From Comamonadaceae bacterium (GTDB taxonomy: Bacteria > Pseudomonadota > Gammaproteobacteria > Burkholderiales > Burkholderiaceae_C): a stretch of 34,031 bases of DNA. The translations under genes and the position numbers were made by a program. The notes below the pieces were generated by a model, which was not told the origin of the DNA, searched no databases, and saw only the letters and a list, made by a program, of their open reading frames with translations. Within the stretch, counting starts at the first letter, position 1; each line of letters begins with the position of its first letter. This document shows, one piece after another, positions 1 to 8,210 of this stretch. The stretch lies in contig JAIXOZ010000020.1 in assembly GCA_027486495.1 (NCBI GenBank), positions 1 to 34,031 on the forward strand, read 5' to 3'.

Positions 1-1785
1 GATCACATGGTCGGCCACGCGGATCATGTCTTCGTCGTGCTCGACCACCAGCACGCTGTTGCCGATGTCGCGCAGGTGTTGCAGCGTGCCGATCAGGCGG
101 TCGTTGTCGCGCTGGTGCAATCCGATGCTGGGCTCGTCCAGCACGTACATCACGCCCGTGAGGCCCGAACCAATCTGGCTGGCCAGGCGGATGCGTTGTG
201 ATTCGCCGCCTGACAGGGTGTCGGCGCTGCGGTCCAGGCTCAAATAATTGAGGCCCACGTCGTTCAAGAACTTCAGCCGCAGCGCGATCTCGCGCACCAC
301 CTTGTCGGCAATCTCGGCCTTGGCTCCGTGCATGGTCAGGCCCTGAAAGTATTGCTGAGACTCGCCCAGCGTGATGTGGCTGATTTCGTAAATGGCGCGG
401 GCTTGCGCGCCTTCGCCAATGCGCACATGGCGCGCCTCGCGGCGCAGGCGTGTGCCGTGGCAGCTGGTGCAGGCCTGCATGTTGCGGTAACGTGCCAGGT
501 CTTCGCGCACCACGGCCGAGTCGGTCTCGCGGTAGCGGCGCGTCATGTTGGGGATGATCCCTTCAAACGGGTGCTTTTTGCTGACCTTCTTACCCTGCGA
601 TGCCCCTGACTCCATGGTGTAACTGAATTTGATTTCCTCCAGCCCCGAGCCGTGCAGCAGCACCTGTTGGTGAATCGGCGCGAGTTTCTCGAATGGCGTT
701 TCGATGTCGAACTGGTAATGCTTGGCCAAGCTTTCGAGCATGCTGAAGTAAAAGCCGTTGCGCCGGTCCCAGCCCTTGATGGCACCACTGGCCAGGCTGA
801 GCGAGGGGAAGGCAACAACCCGCTCTGGGTCAAAAAACGCCATGCTGCCAATGCCGTCGCAAGTGGGGCACGCACCCATGGGCGAATTGAACGAGAACAG
901 GCGTGGCTCCAGCTCGCTGATGGAATAAGTGCACACCGGACACGAGAACTTGGCGTTGAACAGGTGTTCTTTGCCCGTGTCCATCTCCAGCGCCACGGCG
1001 CGGTGTTCGGCCAGTTGCAGCGCGGCTTCAAAGCTTTCGGCCAGGCGCTGGCGCAGGGCGTCTCTTGCTTTGGCGTCCTCTTCCGAGCGAACCTTGATGC
1101 GGTCCACCACCACGTCGATGTTGTGCTTTTCGGTTTTCTTGAGCGTGGGAAGGTTTTCGACTTCCACCGTCTGGCCGTTGATGCGAAAACGCACGTAGCC
1201 CAGAGCCTGCATTTGCTCAAAGACTTTTTCAAACTCGCCTTTTTTCTCGCGGGCAATGGGTGCCAAGATCATCAGCTTGGTGTCTTCAGGCAGGGCCAGC
1301 ACGGCGTCCACCATCTGACTCACGGTCTGCGCTTGCAGGGGCAGGTTGTGGTCGGGGCAGTAGGGTGTGCCTGCGCGAGCAAACAGCAGGCGCAGGTAGT
1401 CGTGGATCTCGGTCACGGTGCCCACGGTGGATCGTGGGTTGTGGCTGGTGGCTTTTTGCTCGATGGAAATCGCAGGCGACAGGCCCTCGATCAAATCCAC
1501 ATCGGGCTTGTCCATCAGCTGCAAAAACTGCCGCGCATAGGCCGACAGGCTTTCCACATAGCGGCGCTGGCCTTCGGCGTACAGCGTGTCAAAGGCCAGG
1601 CTTGATTTGCCCGAGCCCGACAGCCCGGTGATCACCACCAGCTGGTTGCGCGGGATGTCGAGGTCGATGTTTTTCAGGTTGTGGGTGCGGGCACCGCGCA
1701 CGCTGATGTGGGTTTGCCGCAGCGCGGAGGCCAGATACCGTGCGTCGGGTTCGTCGGGCAGGAGAGAAGGGTCGGCAAATTTCAC
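1..1785 (-). CDS. uvrA: UvrA, excinuclease ABC subunit A (N-terminal part, runs off window)
   Basis: DNA-damage recognition ATPase of the UvrABC nucleotide excision repair complex in the cytoplasm. Reading the minus strand from about 1785 gives 595 codons open to the window edge; the family is about 950 residues, so the C-terminal ABC half is missing. Visible are a Walker A GLSGSGKS at residues 54-61, a zinc-binding pair CPVC and CPTC flanking a PMGA stretch, and the first ABC signature LSGGESQR followed by VLDEPSIGL. The start is uncertain: GTG at 1785 or an in-frame TTG at 1806, which lies just after a stop; neither has a convincing ribosome binding site. A GATAAT hexamer (1814-1819 on the minus strand) could be the -10. 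No LexA box was seen. It is divergent from the following MFS gene. Confidence 0.97.
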   Translation of the reverse strand, partial: MKFADPSLLPDEPDARYLASALRQTHISVRGARTHNLKNIDLDIPRNQLVVITGLSGSGKSSLAFDTLYAEGQRRYVESLSAYARQFLQLMDKPDVDLIEGLSPAISIEQKATSHNPRSTVGTVTEIHDYLRLLFARAGTPYCPDHNLPLQAQTVSQMVDAVLALPEDTKLMILAPIAREKKGEFEKVFEQMQALGYVRFRINGQTVEVENLPTLKKTEKHNIDVVVDRIKVRSEEDAKARDALRQRLAESFEAALQLAEHRAVALEMDTGKEHLFNAKFSCPVCTYSISELEPRLFSFNSPMGACPTCDGIGSMAFFDPERVVAFPSLSLASGAIKGWDRRNGFYFSMLESLAKHYQFDIETPFEKLAPIHQQVLLHGSGLEEIKFSYTMESGASQGKKVSKKHPFEGIIPNMTRRYRETDSAVVREDLARYRNMQACTSCHGTRLRREARHVRIGEGAQARAIYEISHITLGESQQYFQGLTMHGAKAEIADKVVREIALRLKFLNDVGLNYLSLDRSADTLSGGESQRIRLASQIGSGLTGVMYVLDEPSIGLHQRDNDRLIGTLQHLRDIGNSVLVVEHDEDMIRVADHVI

Positions 1786-1883
1786 GTAGGGCAGCCAGAT
1801 CAGCAAAACCTTTGATTATCCCCTTTGACATCTTGCGGGACGCAGGGGCTGGTCAATCAGGGACAATCCGGCCTTTGCTTTTC

Positions 1884-1901
1884 ACCCTTGCAGGGTTTTT
1901 T
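1884..1901 (+). terminator. Small hairpin with T-run upstream of the MFS gene
   Basis: A 5-bp stem (ACCCT/AGGGT, 3-nt loop) is followed by five T at 1897-1901. It lies in the 168-base divergent region between uvrA and the MFS start at 1954, with no gene ending just before it on this strand. It could be a leader attenuator or chance; the stem is short. Confidence 0.3.
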
Positions 1902-1953
1902 GAGTTCTTTTGTGGCCGATTCTTCGCCTGATTCCGTTGTTCGTGCATTGCAC

Positions 1954-3141
1954 ATGACGCCCACCGAGCGCCGCGCCAGCGCCTCGCTGGCCATTATTTT
2001 TGCGCTGCGCATGCTGGGTTTGTTTTTGGTATTGCCGGTTTTTGCTCTGGAGGCGCGCCGCTACCCCGGTGGTGAAGACCCGGTGTGGCTGGGCCTGGCC
2101 ATGGGCATTTATGGCCTGACGCAGGGTGCGCTGCAGCTGCCGTTTGGCATGGCCTCCGACCGTTTTGGGCGCAAGCGCGTCATCGTACTGGGCCTGGTGA
2201 TTTTTGCCTTGGGCAGTTTTTGGGCCGCTGCAGCCACCGACCTGACCGGCTTGCTGATCGGGCGCAGCCTGCAGGGGGCGGGGGCCGTGTCGGCGGCTGT
2301 CACGGCCTTGCTGGCCGACTTGACGCGCGACGAGGTGCGCACCAAGGCCATGGCCATGGTGGGCGGCAGCATCGGTTTGTTGTTCGCCCTGTCTTTGGTC
2401 GTGTCGCCTTGGCTCACAGCTTGGATCGGGTTGTCGGGTCTGTTTTGGCTCACCGGTGTCTTGGCGGTGTTGGGCGTTGGGGTGGTCATTTGGGGTGCGC
2501 CCCCTGCACCCGAGCCTGTCGCTGGAGAGGGCCGGGCTCGACTGCGCGATGTCCTGGCCCATGCCGATCTGATGCGTTTGAATGTGGGCGTGTTTGTGCT
2601 GCATGCGGTGCAGCTGGCCATGTGGATGTCGGTGCCTGCCTTGCTGGTGCAGGCGGGGCTGCAGACGGCGCAACACTGGCAGGTGTATTTGCCGGCTGTG
2701 CTGCTGTCGTTTTTGTTCTTGGGTGTGGTGTTTGCCATGGAGCGCCGTGGGCACCTGAAAAAAGTCTTTCTTTTCTCGATTGCCTTGATGACTCTGGCTG
2801 AGGTGGGATTGTTGGTTCAGTCGGCTGGCACCTCCAGCCTGAACGCGTCGGCGTTGCTGCTGTTTCTTTTTTTCTGTGGCTTCAATGCCCTGGAGGCGAG
2901 CCAACCCAGTTTGGCTTCGCGCATCGCGCCCCCTGCCATGCGTGGCACCGCCATGGGGGTTTACAACACGCTGCAATCCTTGGGGCTTTTTGCCGGTGGG
3001 CTTTTGGGCGGCTGGCTGGTCAAGTCCTGGGGCAGTCCGGTGCTTTTTTTGAGCTGTGGCGCGGCCTTGTTGGGCTGGTTGGTGGTGGCTTGGCCGATGC
3101 AAATGCCAGTCCGTGGCCGCGGGGTGGCGCCAGTGTCCTGA
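1954..3141 (+). CDS. MFS transporter, YajR-like (DHA1 group), no C-terminal YAM domain
   Basis: Inner-membrane drug/proton-antiporter-type transporter of 395 residues with twelve predicted hydrophobic segments. The N-terminus MTPTERRAS followed by the LRMLGLFLVLPVF helix matches E. coli YajR from memory, as does the loop motif DRFGRKRVIVLG and the LQGAGAVSAAVTALLADLTR region typical of motif C. The protein ends shortly after TM12 (residues PVRGRGVAPVS), whereas E. coli YajR carries an extra soluble ferredoxin-like YAM domain, so that domain is absent here. I placed the start at 1954 because it matches the family; an in-frame TTG at 1825 would add 43 unlikely residues. No clear ribosome binding site. 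Substrate unknown. It sits between uvrA and ssb. Confidence 0.88.
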   Translation: MTPTERRASASLAIIFALRMLGLFLVLPVFALEARRYPGGEDPVWLGLAMGIYGLTQGALQLPFGMASDRFGRKRVIVLGLVIFALGSFWAAAATDLTGLLIGRSLQGAGAVSAAVTALLADLTRDEVRTKAMAMVGGSIGLLFALSLVVSPWLTAWIGLSGLFWLTGVLAVLGVGVVIWGAPPAPEPVAGEGRARLRDVLAHADLMRLNVGVFVLHAVQLAMWMSVPALLVQAGLQTAQHWQVYLPAVLLSFLFLGVVFAMERRGHLKKVFLFSIALMTLAEVGLLVQSAGTSSLNASALLLFLFFCGFNALEASQPSLASRIAPPAMRGTAMGVYNTLQSLGLFAGGLLGGWLVKSWGSPVLFLSCGAALLGWLVVAWPMQMPVRGRGVAPVS

Positions 3142-3219
3142 GGGATGGCGCAGGCTGCAGCCGGGCATGGCGATGGGCTGGATTGGCCCCATAATTAACC
3201 TATCTTTCGAGGAGTTTTC

Positions 3220-3720
3220 ATGGCATCCGTTAACAAAGTCATCATCGTCGGCAACTTGGGTGCTGACCCCGAAACCCGTTACCTGCCTTCGGGCGATGCG
3301 GTCACCAGCATCCGCGTGGCCACCACCGACCGCTACAAAGACAAGCAAACCGGTGAGATGAAAGAGGCCACCGAGTGGCACAGCATCAGCTTCTTTGCCA
3401 AGCTCGCCGAAATCGCGGGTCAGTACCTGCGCAAGGGCAGCCAGGTGTATGTCGAGGGCAGCCTGCGCACCCGTAAGTACACCGACAAAAATGGTGTCGA
3501 AAAATACGCCACCGACATCCGCGCCGACAGCATGCAGATGTTGGGCAGTCGCCAAGGCATGGGCGGTCCGTCCGAAGACGGCGGCGGTGGCGGCGGTGGC
3601 TATGCTCCGCGCCAAGCCGCACCGGCTCGGCCAGCAGCCGCACCGGCCAGCCGCCCCGCGGCAGCGGCCAAGCCTGCCGCCAGCAACTTTGATGACATGG
3701 ACGACGACATTCCGTTCTGA
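3220..3720 (+). CDS. ssb: Single-stranded DNA-binding protein
   Basis: Binds ssDNA during replication, recombination and repair, and recruits partners through its C-terminal tip. The protein has 166 residues: an N-terminal OB fold ([18 protein letters not shown] to about residue 110), then a flexible Gly-rich and Ala/Pro-rich linker, then the acidic tip DDMDDDIPF, the conserved interaction peptide. The start has a strong ribosome binding site (GAGGAG at 3209-3214). A CATAAT hexamer at 3190-3195 may be the -10, without an obvious -35. It lies 78 bases after the MFS gene and is followed by a Rho-independent terminator. The uvrA-MFS-ssb order is one I associate with Burkholderiales. Confidence 0.98.
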   Translation: MASVNKVIIVGNLGADPETRYLPSGDAVTSIRVATTDRYKDKQTGEMKEATEWHSISFFAKLAEIAGQYLRKGSQVYVEGSLRTRKYTDKNGVEKYATDIRADSMQMLGSRQGMGGPSEDGGGGGGGYAPRQAAPARPAAAPASRPAAAAKPAASNFDDMDDDIPF

Positions 3721-3751
3721 TTTGTTCAGTCGGGTTGAACATCACCTCCCC

Positions 3752-3780
3752 AACCCGTGGTCAAGCCCACGGGTTTTTTC
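3752..3780 (+). terminator. Rho-independent terminator of ssb
   Basis: Perfect stem CCCGTGG (3754-3760) / CCACGGG (3767-3773), extended by AA/TT, 6-nt loop, followed by a run of six T at 3774-3779. It lies 34 bases after the ssb stop and just before the SLAC1-like gene start. Confidence 0.9.
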
Positions 3781-3792
3781 TTTCAGCAGCGC

Positions 3793-4778
3793 ATGAGCCC
3801 TCGTCTTTTTTTCTCGCCGGTGCAACACCTGGGTTTTGCTTGGTTTGCGATGGTCATGGGCTTTTGTGGTCTGTCGCTGGCCTGGTTGCGCGCCGAGTTT
3901 TTTTGGGGGGCCTTGGCGGTGTGGGTTTCGGCCGTTCTGGGCGTTGAGGCCGCATGCATCTTGATCGCTTTGATGCTGGCCACAGTCGCGCGCCTGTGGT
4001 GGTTTGCGCAAGCCGTTCGCGCTGATTTGAAGCACCCTGTGCGCCATGTGTTCGTGGCAGCCATGCCCGCTTCTTGGGTGTTGATGGCCAGCGTGGGGGC
4101 CGCCCACTGGGGTTTTTCATGGTGGGCAGATGCCCTGTGGATGCTCGGTTCTGCGGGTTTGATGTTGGTGAGTGGGGTGGTGGTGCTCGGCTGGTTTCGT
4201 TCGGATTGGCGCCAAGACCGGTTTTGGTTGGGCATGACCCCGGCCTTGTTCATTCCCGTGGTGGGCAATGTGTTGCCGGCTTTGGCCGGTGTGGGTTTGG
4301 GTCATCCAGTTTGGGCCGCAGTTCAATTTGCCTTGGCAGCCTTGCTTTGGCCTGTGGCTTGGGGCTTGATTGGTTGGCGCATCCGCCGCTTGGGCATGTG
4401 GCCGCAGCGCCTCTTGCCCTTGACCTTCATCACAGTAGCGCCACCCTCGGTGTTGGCTTTGTCGGGTCTGAACCTGGGCACCACGCCGTGGATGGTGGCG
4501 GGGCTTTGGTGTGTGGCCTTGTTGTTTTTGTGTGGTTCGACCTTGGTGGCCAGGGGTGTTTTCAAGCAAGCATTTGGCATGCCTTTTTGGGGTATGTCTT
4601 TCCCTTTGGCCGCATTTTCTGCCTTGTCTTTGGCCTTGTCCTTGGACCGCGTTGGGGGCAAGCCTGGGCCTTGACGGGCTTGTTTCTGGTGTCTGGCTTG
4701 TTTCTTTGGCTTGGGATGTCCACAGCCCTGGGCATTTGGCAGGGCCGATTGTTGGTGCCAGAGCCGCCTGGGCCTTGA
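3793..4778 (+). pseudogene. SLAC1/TehA-family (TDT) transporter, broken by one frameshift
   Basis: Multi-pass inner-membrane protein of the tellurite-resistance/dicarboxylate transporter (TDT, SLAC1) family, in which members move anions. From the ATG at 3793 the first frame runs to a stop at 4674 and covers about nine hydrophobic segments, with family-like stretches VAAMPASWVLMA and WFRSDWRQDRFWLGMTPALFIPVVGNV. The last helix and the typical tail (GLFLWLGMSTALGIW, ending RLLVPEPPGP) continue in the -1 frame up to 4778. Adding one G to the G5 run at 4654-4658 restores a single 328-residue protein, about the usual family length. This may be true decay, a sequencing error in a homopolymer, or, less likely, ribosomal frameshifting. 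No clear ribosome binding site, because the start sits right after the ssb terminator. Confidence 0.75.
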
Positions 4779-4876
4779 GTGTGCGTTGAGGGGGACGTGG
4801 ATCGGATTCGGGCTGCTGGCTGAGATTTCTCGTGGCGCCCGTGGCGCGTGGCTGCAAGCTCGGTCAGAATAGTCAC

Positions 4877-6211
4877 ATGAACGAAATCACCTCCCGGTTC
4901 TTACCGCCAGAAGACGCCCAAAGGCGTGAGTTACACAACGAAGTGCATGCGCGTCCACCTGCCCGAGTTCGGTTGCCGGCACTGATCGTTTATGTGGCGC
5001 TGCTCAACGAGGGCGTGACGCGGGAGCAAGAGTGGGCCCATTTGCGGCTGCTCCCCGGCCATGCCGATTTGGGTCTGGATCAATTGCAGGGCAATTTTTT
5101 ACGTTTGCGCTGTGACCACTTCACCGTCAAATGGGAGCGGCACACCGAGTTCACCCGTTATTCCATTGTTCAAAATTTACCGCCCAATGCGCAATGGGGC
5201 GCCGACTTGCCCGAGCTGGCGCCGCATGTGGCCGTTGGCACCGACTGGTTGCGCGGCTTGCCAGGCCAAACCATGGCCGCCATCGAGTTGGGCATGTTGC
5301 AGGCCGATATCGAGTCACCCCATTTGATCGCCCAAGCCCAAAGCTGGTTGGGTGAGGGAACGGTCTTGGCTTCGCGCATGGGCAATACGGCCGAGGGCCT
5401 TTCACATTCGTGCATCCTGACCCATTTCCAAATCGGTGCCGATGGTTTTGAGCGCATGTTGGTGGTGGCCCCAGAAGGCACCAGTGAGGCCAGAGCCGGA
5501 CGCATTTCGCAGCGCTTGCTCGAGTTGGAAACCTACCGATTGATGGCTTTGCGTGGCTTGCCCGTGGCCAAAAATCTGTCGGCCATGTTGTCTTCAGCGG
5601 AATCGCAATTGGCCGACATCACGGGCTTGCTCGAGCGCAAGGGTGAGACGGATCAGGCCTTGCTGGACTTGTTGGTGTCTTTGGCTGCGCGCATTGAGCG
5701 CGCTACAGCCGAGCATGGGTTCCGGTTTTCTGCGACACGCGCTTACGACACCCTGGTCAGCCAACGCCTGACGGAGCTGCGCGAGCGCCCCATCTCAGGC
5801 ACGCAAACCTTGGGCGAATTCATGCAGCGGCGTTTGTCCCCCGCCATGGCCACCGTGATGGCGACCGAAAAACGTTTGGCGTCTTTGGCCGAGCGGGTCT
5901 CGCGCACCAGCGCCCTTTTGCGCACGCGGGTGGACATTGCCACCGAGGCGCAAAACCAGGTCTTGCTCGAAAAACTCACCCGCGGTCAAGAGCTGCAACT
6001 GCGCCTGCAAGTCACGGTGGAGGGCCTGTCGATGGCGGCCATCTCTTATTACGTGGTGAGCTTGCTGCTTTACGCCTTCAAGGGTTTGAAGGCGTATGGC
6101 CTGCCCTTCAACCCTGAAATGGCCGTGGCTTTGCTGCTGCCTTTGGTGTTGTGGAGCGTATGGCGCAGCCGCCAAAAAATTCAAGAGAAACTGCACCGGT
6201 CGGACACCTGA
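4877..6211 (+). CDS. DUF3422 family membrane-anchored protein of unknown function
   Basis: A 444-residue protein that I recognise as DUF3422; no biochemical role is established for the family as far as I know. The N-terminus (RRELHNEVHARPPARVRLPAL) is the conserved family opening. The middle is soluble with an AEH/R-rich helical stretch from about residue 230 to 380 that likely forms coiled coil. Two C-terminal membrane segments follow at about 386-404 (ISYYVVSLLLYAF) and 415-430 (VALLLPLVLWSVW), and the tail is basic. The start at 4877 fits the family; it has no ribosome binding site, and a CAGAAT hexamer ends 6 bases upstream, so a leaderless or very short leader is possible. It is followed after 4 bases by the tcuR-like gene, suggesting cotranscription. 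Confidence 0.9.
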   Translation: MNEITSRFLPPEDAQRRELHNEVHARPPARVRLPALIVYVALLNEGVTREQEWAHLRLLPGHADLGLDQLQGNFLRLRCDHFTVKWERHTEFTRYSIVQNLPPNAQWGADLPELAPHVAVGTDWLRGLPGQTMAAIELGMLQADIESPHLIAQAQSWLGEGTVLASRMGNTAEGLSHSCILTHFQIGADGFERMLVVAPEGTSEARAGRISQRLLELETYRLMALRGLPVAKNLSAMLSSAESQLADITGLLERKGETDQALLDLLVSLAARIERATAEHGFRFSATRAYDTLVSQRLTELRERPISGTQTLGEFMQRRLSPAMATVMATEKRLASLAERVSRTSALLRTRVDIATEAQNQVLLEKLTRGQELQLRLQVTVEGLSMAAISYYVVSLLLYAFKGLKAYGLPFNPEMAVALLLPLVLWSVWRSRQKIQEKLHRSDT

Positions 6212-6215
6212 CCCC

Positions 6216-7211
6216 ATGGAGTTGCGACAACTGCGGTATTTTGTTCGGGTGGTGGAATTGGGCAGCATCAGCCGGGCCGCTTTGGACCTGGACCTGGTGC
6301 AGTCGGCCCTGAGCCAGCAAATCACCCGACTCGAAGGAGAGCTCAGCACACGTTTGCTGCAGCGCAGCCCGCAAGGCGTAACGCCCACTGAGGCGGGGGT
6401 GGCGTTTTTCCGCGAGGCGCAATTGACCTTGCGTCACGCCGAGCAGGCCATTCGCGCTGCCCAGCAGGCGCGTTTGTCCGGCACGGTCAGTGTGGGCCTG
6501 GCCCCCACAACGGCAGCCGTGTTGGGTTTGCCTTTGATGCAGGCCATGCGCGAACGTTACCCGGATGTCCGTCTGCACATGGTCGAAAGCCTCTCGGGAC
6601 ATTTGTCCGCCATGCTCAACGCGCGGCAACTCGATTTGGCGGTGTTGTTTGATTTGCCGATAGCGGGTGGCCAATCCTTACAGGCAGCCAGGCGCTGGAG
6701 TGTGCTGCCGCTGATTGAGGAAGATATCTTTCTCATTTCTGCGCGATCGACCCGCGCTAAAAGATTTCCTCAAAGCCTGCGCATGTCTCAGCTGTGTGAT
6801 GAACCGCTGATTTTGCCGACGGGGCCGCATGGCTTGCGCAGTGGCCTGAATGCGGCATTTTCTCGGGCCAAAGTGGATCCTCGTGTGATCATGGAAATGG
6901 ACTCCTTGGCCATGCTGATGGATGCCGTGAGCGCAGGCCTGGGCTCTACGCTGCAACCTTGGGCTGCCGTAGCGCGCATGCAGGGGGCTACCGAGAGCTT
7001 GTGCATGACACGCATCACCGATGACCGAGTCAAACGTGTGAATTTTTTATGCGGTTTGTCAGACGATGAATTGTCGCCAGCAGCCTTGGCGACCCGCGTG
7101 GTCATGGCCGATTGTGTGCGCACTTTGGTTCGGTCGGGCGTCTGGTTGGGCGCGAGCCTGAGTGTGCCCGCATCCCATGTTGAGGTAGGCCATCCAGAGC
7201 TTAAGTTTTGA
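6216..7211 (+). CDS. tcuR: LysR-family regulator, TcuR-like
   Basis: Transcription factor of 331 residues with an N-terminal winged helix-turn-helix (MELRQLRYFVRVVELGSIS, then SALSQQITRLEGEL, residues 1-60) and a C-terminal effector-binding domain. The stretches RLSGTVSVGLAPTTAAVLG and YPDVRLHMVESLSG closely resemble what I remember of Salmonella TcuR, regulator of tricarballylate use, and the late FLCGLSDDELSPA also fits. Together with tcuA and tcuB 4 kb downstream this makes a role in the same regulon likely. It starts 4 bases after the DUF3422 stop and its last 11 bases overlap the convergent LysR gene. The symbol is by similarity and context, not proven. Confidence 0.8.
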   Translation: MELRQLRYFVRVVELGSISRAALDLDLVQSALSQQITRLEGELSTRLLQRSPQGVTPTEAGVAFFREAQLTLRHAEQAIRAAQQARLSGTVSVGLAPTTAAVLGLPLMQAMRERYPDVRLHMVESLSGHLSAMLNARQLDLAVLFDLPIAGGQSLQAARRWSVLPLIEEDIFLISARSTRAKRFPQSLRMSQLCDEPLILPTGPHGLRSGLNAAFSRAKVDPRVIMEMDSLAMLMDAVSAGLGSTLQPWAAVARMQGATESLCMTRITDDRVKRVNFLCGLSDDELSPAALATRVVMADCVRTLVRSGVWLGASLSVPASHVEVGHPELKF

Positions 7212-8124
7212 CCACTGATTTGCGGCGGCTTCCGGGACGCAAGTCGAGCAGCAACTCATAAAGTTTTTCGGCCGCCGGGGTGAAGCTGCGGCCCTTGCGG
7301 CGAATCAGTCCAATCCGCCGTGTGATGATGGGGTCGAACAAAGGCACGCTCGCCAATACCGGGTGATCTGCGCTGGGCATGGCCAATGACGGTACGGCAG
7401 CAACACCCATGCCTGCTTCGACCAAACCCAACAAGGTCGTGACATGCTGGGCTTCGTAAATGCTTTGCGGTCGTTGATCTGCAGAGGCCAAGGCCAAATC
7501 GAGCAGCATGCGATTGCCCGAAGATTTGGACACAGACATGAAGTCGTATTGCCCCAGCTCTTGCCAGCTGACCTTTCTTTTTTTGGCCAGCGGGTGGTCT
7601 TTTCTGCAGGCGGCAACAAAACGCTCTTCCAGAATGCTGCGAAACTCAATTCCGGGTTCGTCGTTGCCCATGAAGTTGACCCCGAAGTCGGCTTCGCCGC
7701 TGGCGACGACCGACAGGACCTCATTGGCGCTGGCATCGTGCACTTTGATGCGGATGCGTGGAAACCTAGCGTGGTAAGTGCGCAGGACTTGCGGCAAGAA
7801 GTAGTAAACAGCAGAAGGGACGCATGCGACGGTGACTTCGCCCAAGCGCGCTCCACCGACTTCCTGAATCCCCAGCAAGGTCTCATCCAGGTCGTCAAGC
7901 AAAAGACGCACCTTGCGAGCGAAATCTCTCCCCACGCCCGTCAGGCTCATGCTGCGCGTGCTTCTGTCGATCAATTTCACACCCAGAGCGTTTTCGAGTT
8001 TGTCGATGCGACGGCTGAAAGCCGGTTGTGAAATGTGCACAGCTTCGGCTGCTTTTCGGAAGTTGCCCAATTCGGCTGCAGCAGAAAAGGCCTGCAGGTC
8101 ATGCAAATCGAAGTTGATGTTCAT
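7201..8124 (-). CDS. LysR-family transcriptional regulator, divergent from prpF-like gene
   Basis: A 307-residue LysR protein: winged helix-turn-helix in residues 1-62 (LQAFSAAAELGNFRKAAEAV, SQPAFSRRIDKLE), then the two-lobed substrate-binding domain beginning GEVTVACVPSAVYYFLP and containing GEADFGVNFMG. It is transcribed away from the prpF-like gene, with 86 bases between the starts, the classic arrangement for a LysR regulator of the neighbouring operon. The intergenic region carries an inverted repeat TTGCAT-N15-ATGCAA. Its 3' end overlaps that of the tcuR-like gene by 11 bases on the opposite strand. The inducer is unknown; a tricarboxylate or an unsaturated acid is a reasonable guess from the operon. 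Confidence 0.93.
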   Translation of the reverse strand: MNINFDLHDLQAFSAAAELGNFRKAAEAVHISQPAFSRRIDKLENALGVKLIDRSTRSMSLTGVGRDFARKVRLLLDDLDETLLGIQEVGGARLGEVTVACVPSAVYYFLPQVLRTYHARFPRIRIKVHDASANEVLSVVASGEADFGVNFMGNDEPGIEFRSILEERFVAACRKDHPLAKKRKVSWQELGQYDFMSVSKSSGNRMLLDLALASADQRPQSIYEAQHVTTLLGLVEAGMGVAAVPSLAMPSADHPVLASVPLFDPIITRRIGLIRRKGRSFTPAAEKLYELLLDLRPGSRRKSVVKT

Positions 8125-8146
8125 GTCAGTTGCAGTGTTGTGTTTT

Positions 8147-8173
8147 TTGCATCAATACTTTTTAAAAATGCAA
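8147..8173. promoter_or_regulatory. Candidate LysR operator between lysR and prpF-like gene
   Basis: Inverted repeat with TTGCAT (8147-8152) and ATGCAA (8168-8173) arms spaced by 15 bases. LysR sites often have dyad symmetry around T-N11-A, and this repeat sits midway between the two divergent starts. A further ATGCAA half-site lies at 8101-8106 inside the lysR coding start. Confidence 0.45.
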
Positions 8174-8210
8174 TTCACAAAATTCTACACAGGTCCCATC
8201 ATCCGCACCC

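Noticed and set aside
1785..3220. LexA/SOS box near uvrA or ssb
   Set aside because: No CTGT-N8-ACAG site was seen near either start, although these genes are SOS-regulated in E. coli.
1882..3615. Minus-strand open frame of 577 codons
   Set aside because: It is antisense to the MFS gene and ssb; composition is Gln/His/Arg-rich and not protein-like.
4640..4680. Programmed -1 frameshift in the SLAC1-like gene
   Set aside because: The slip site is only partly like a heptamer and no downstream pseudoknot was evident; a lost base or sequencing error is simpler.
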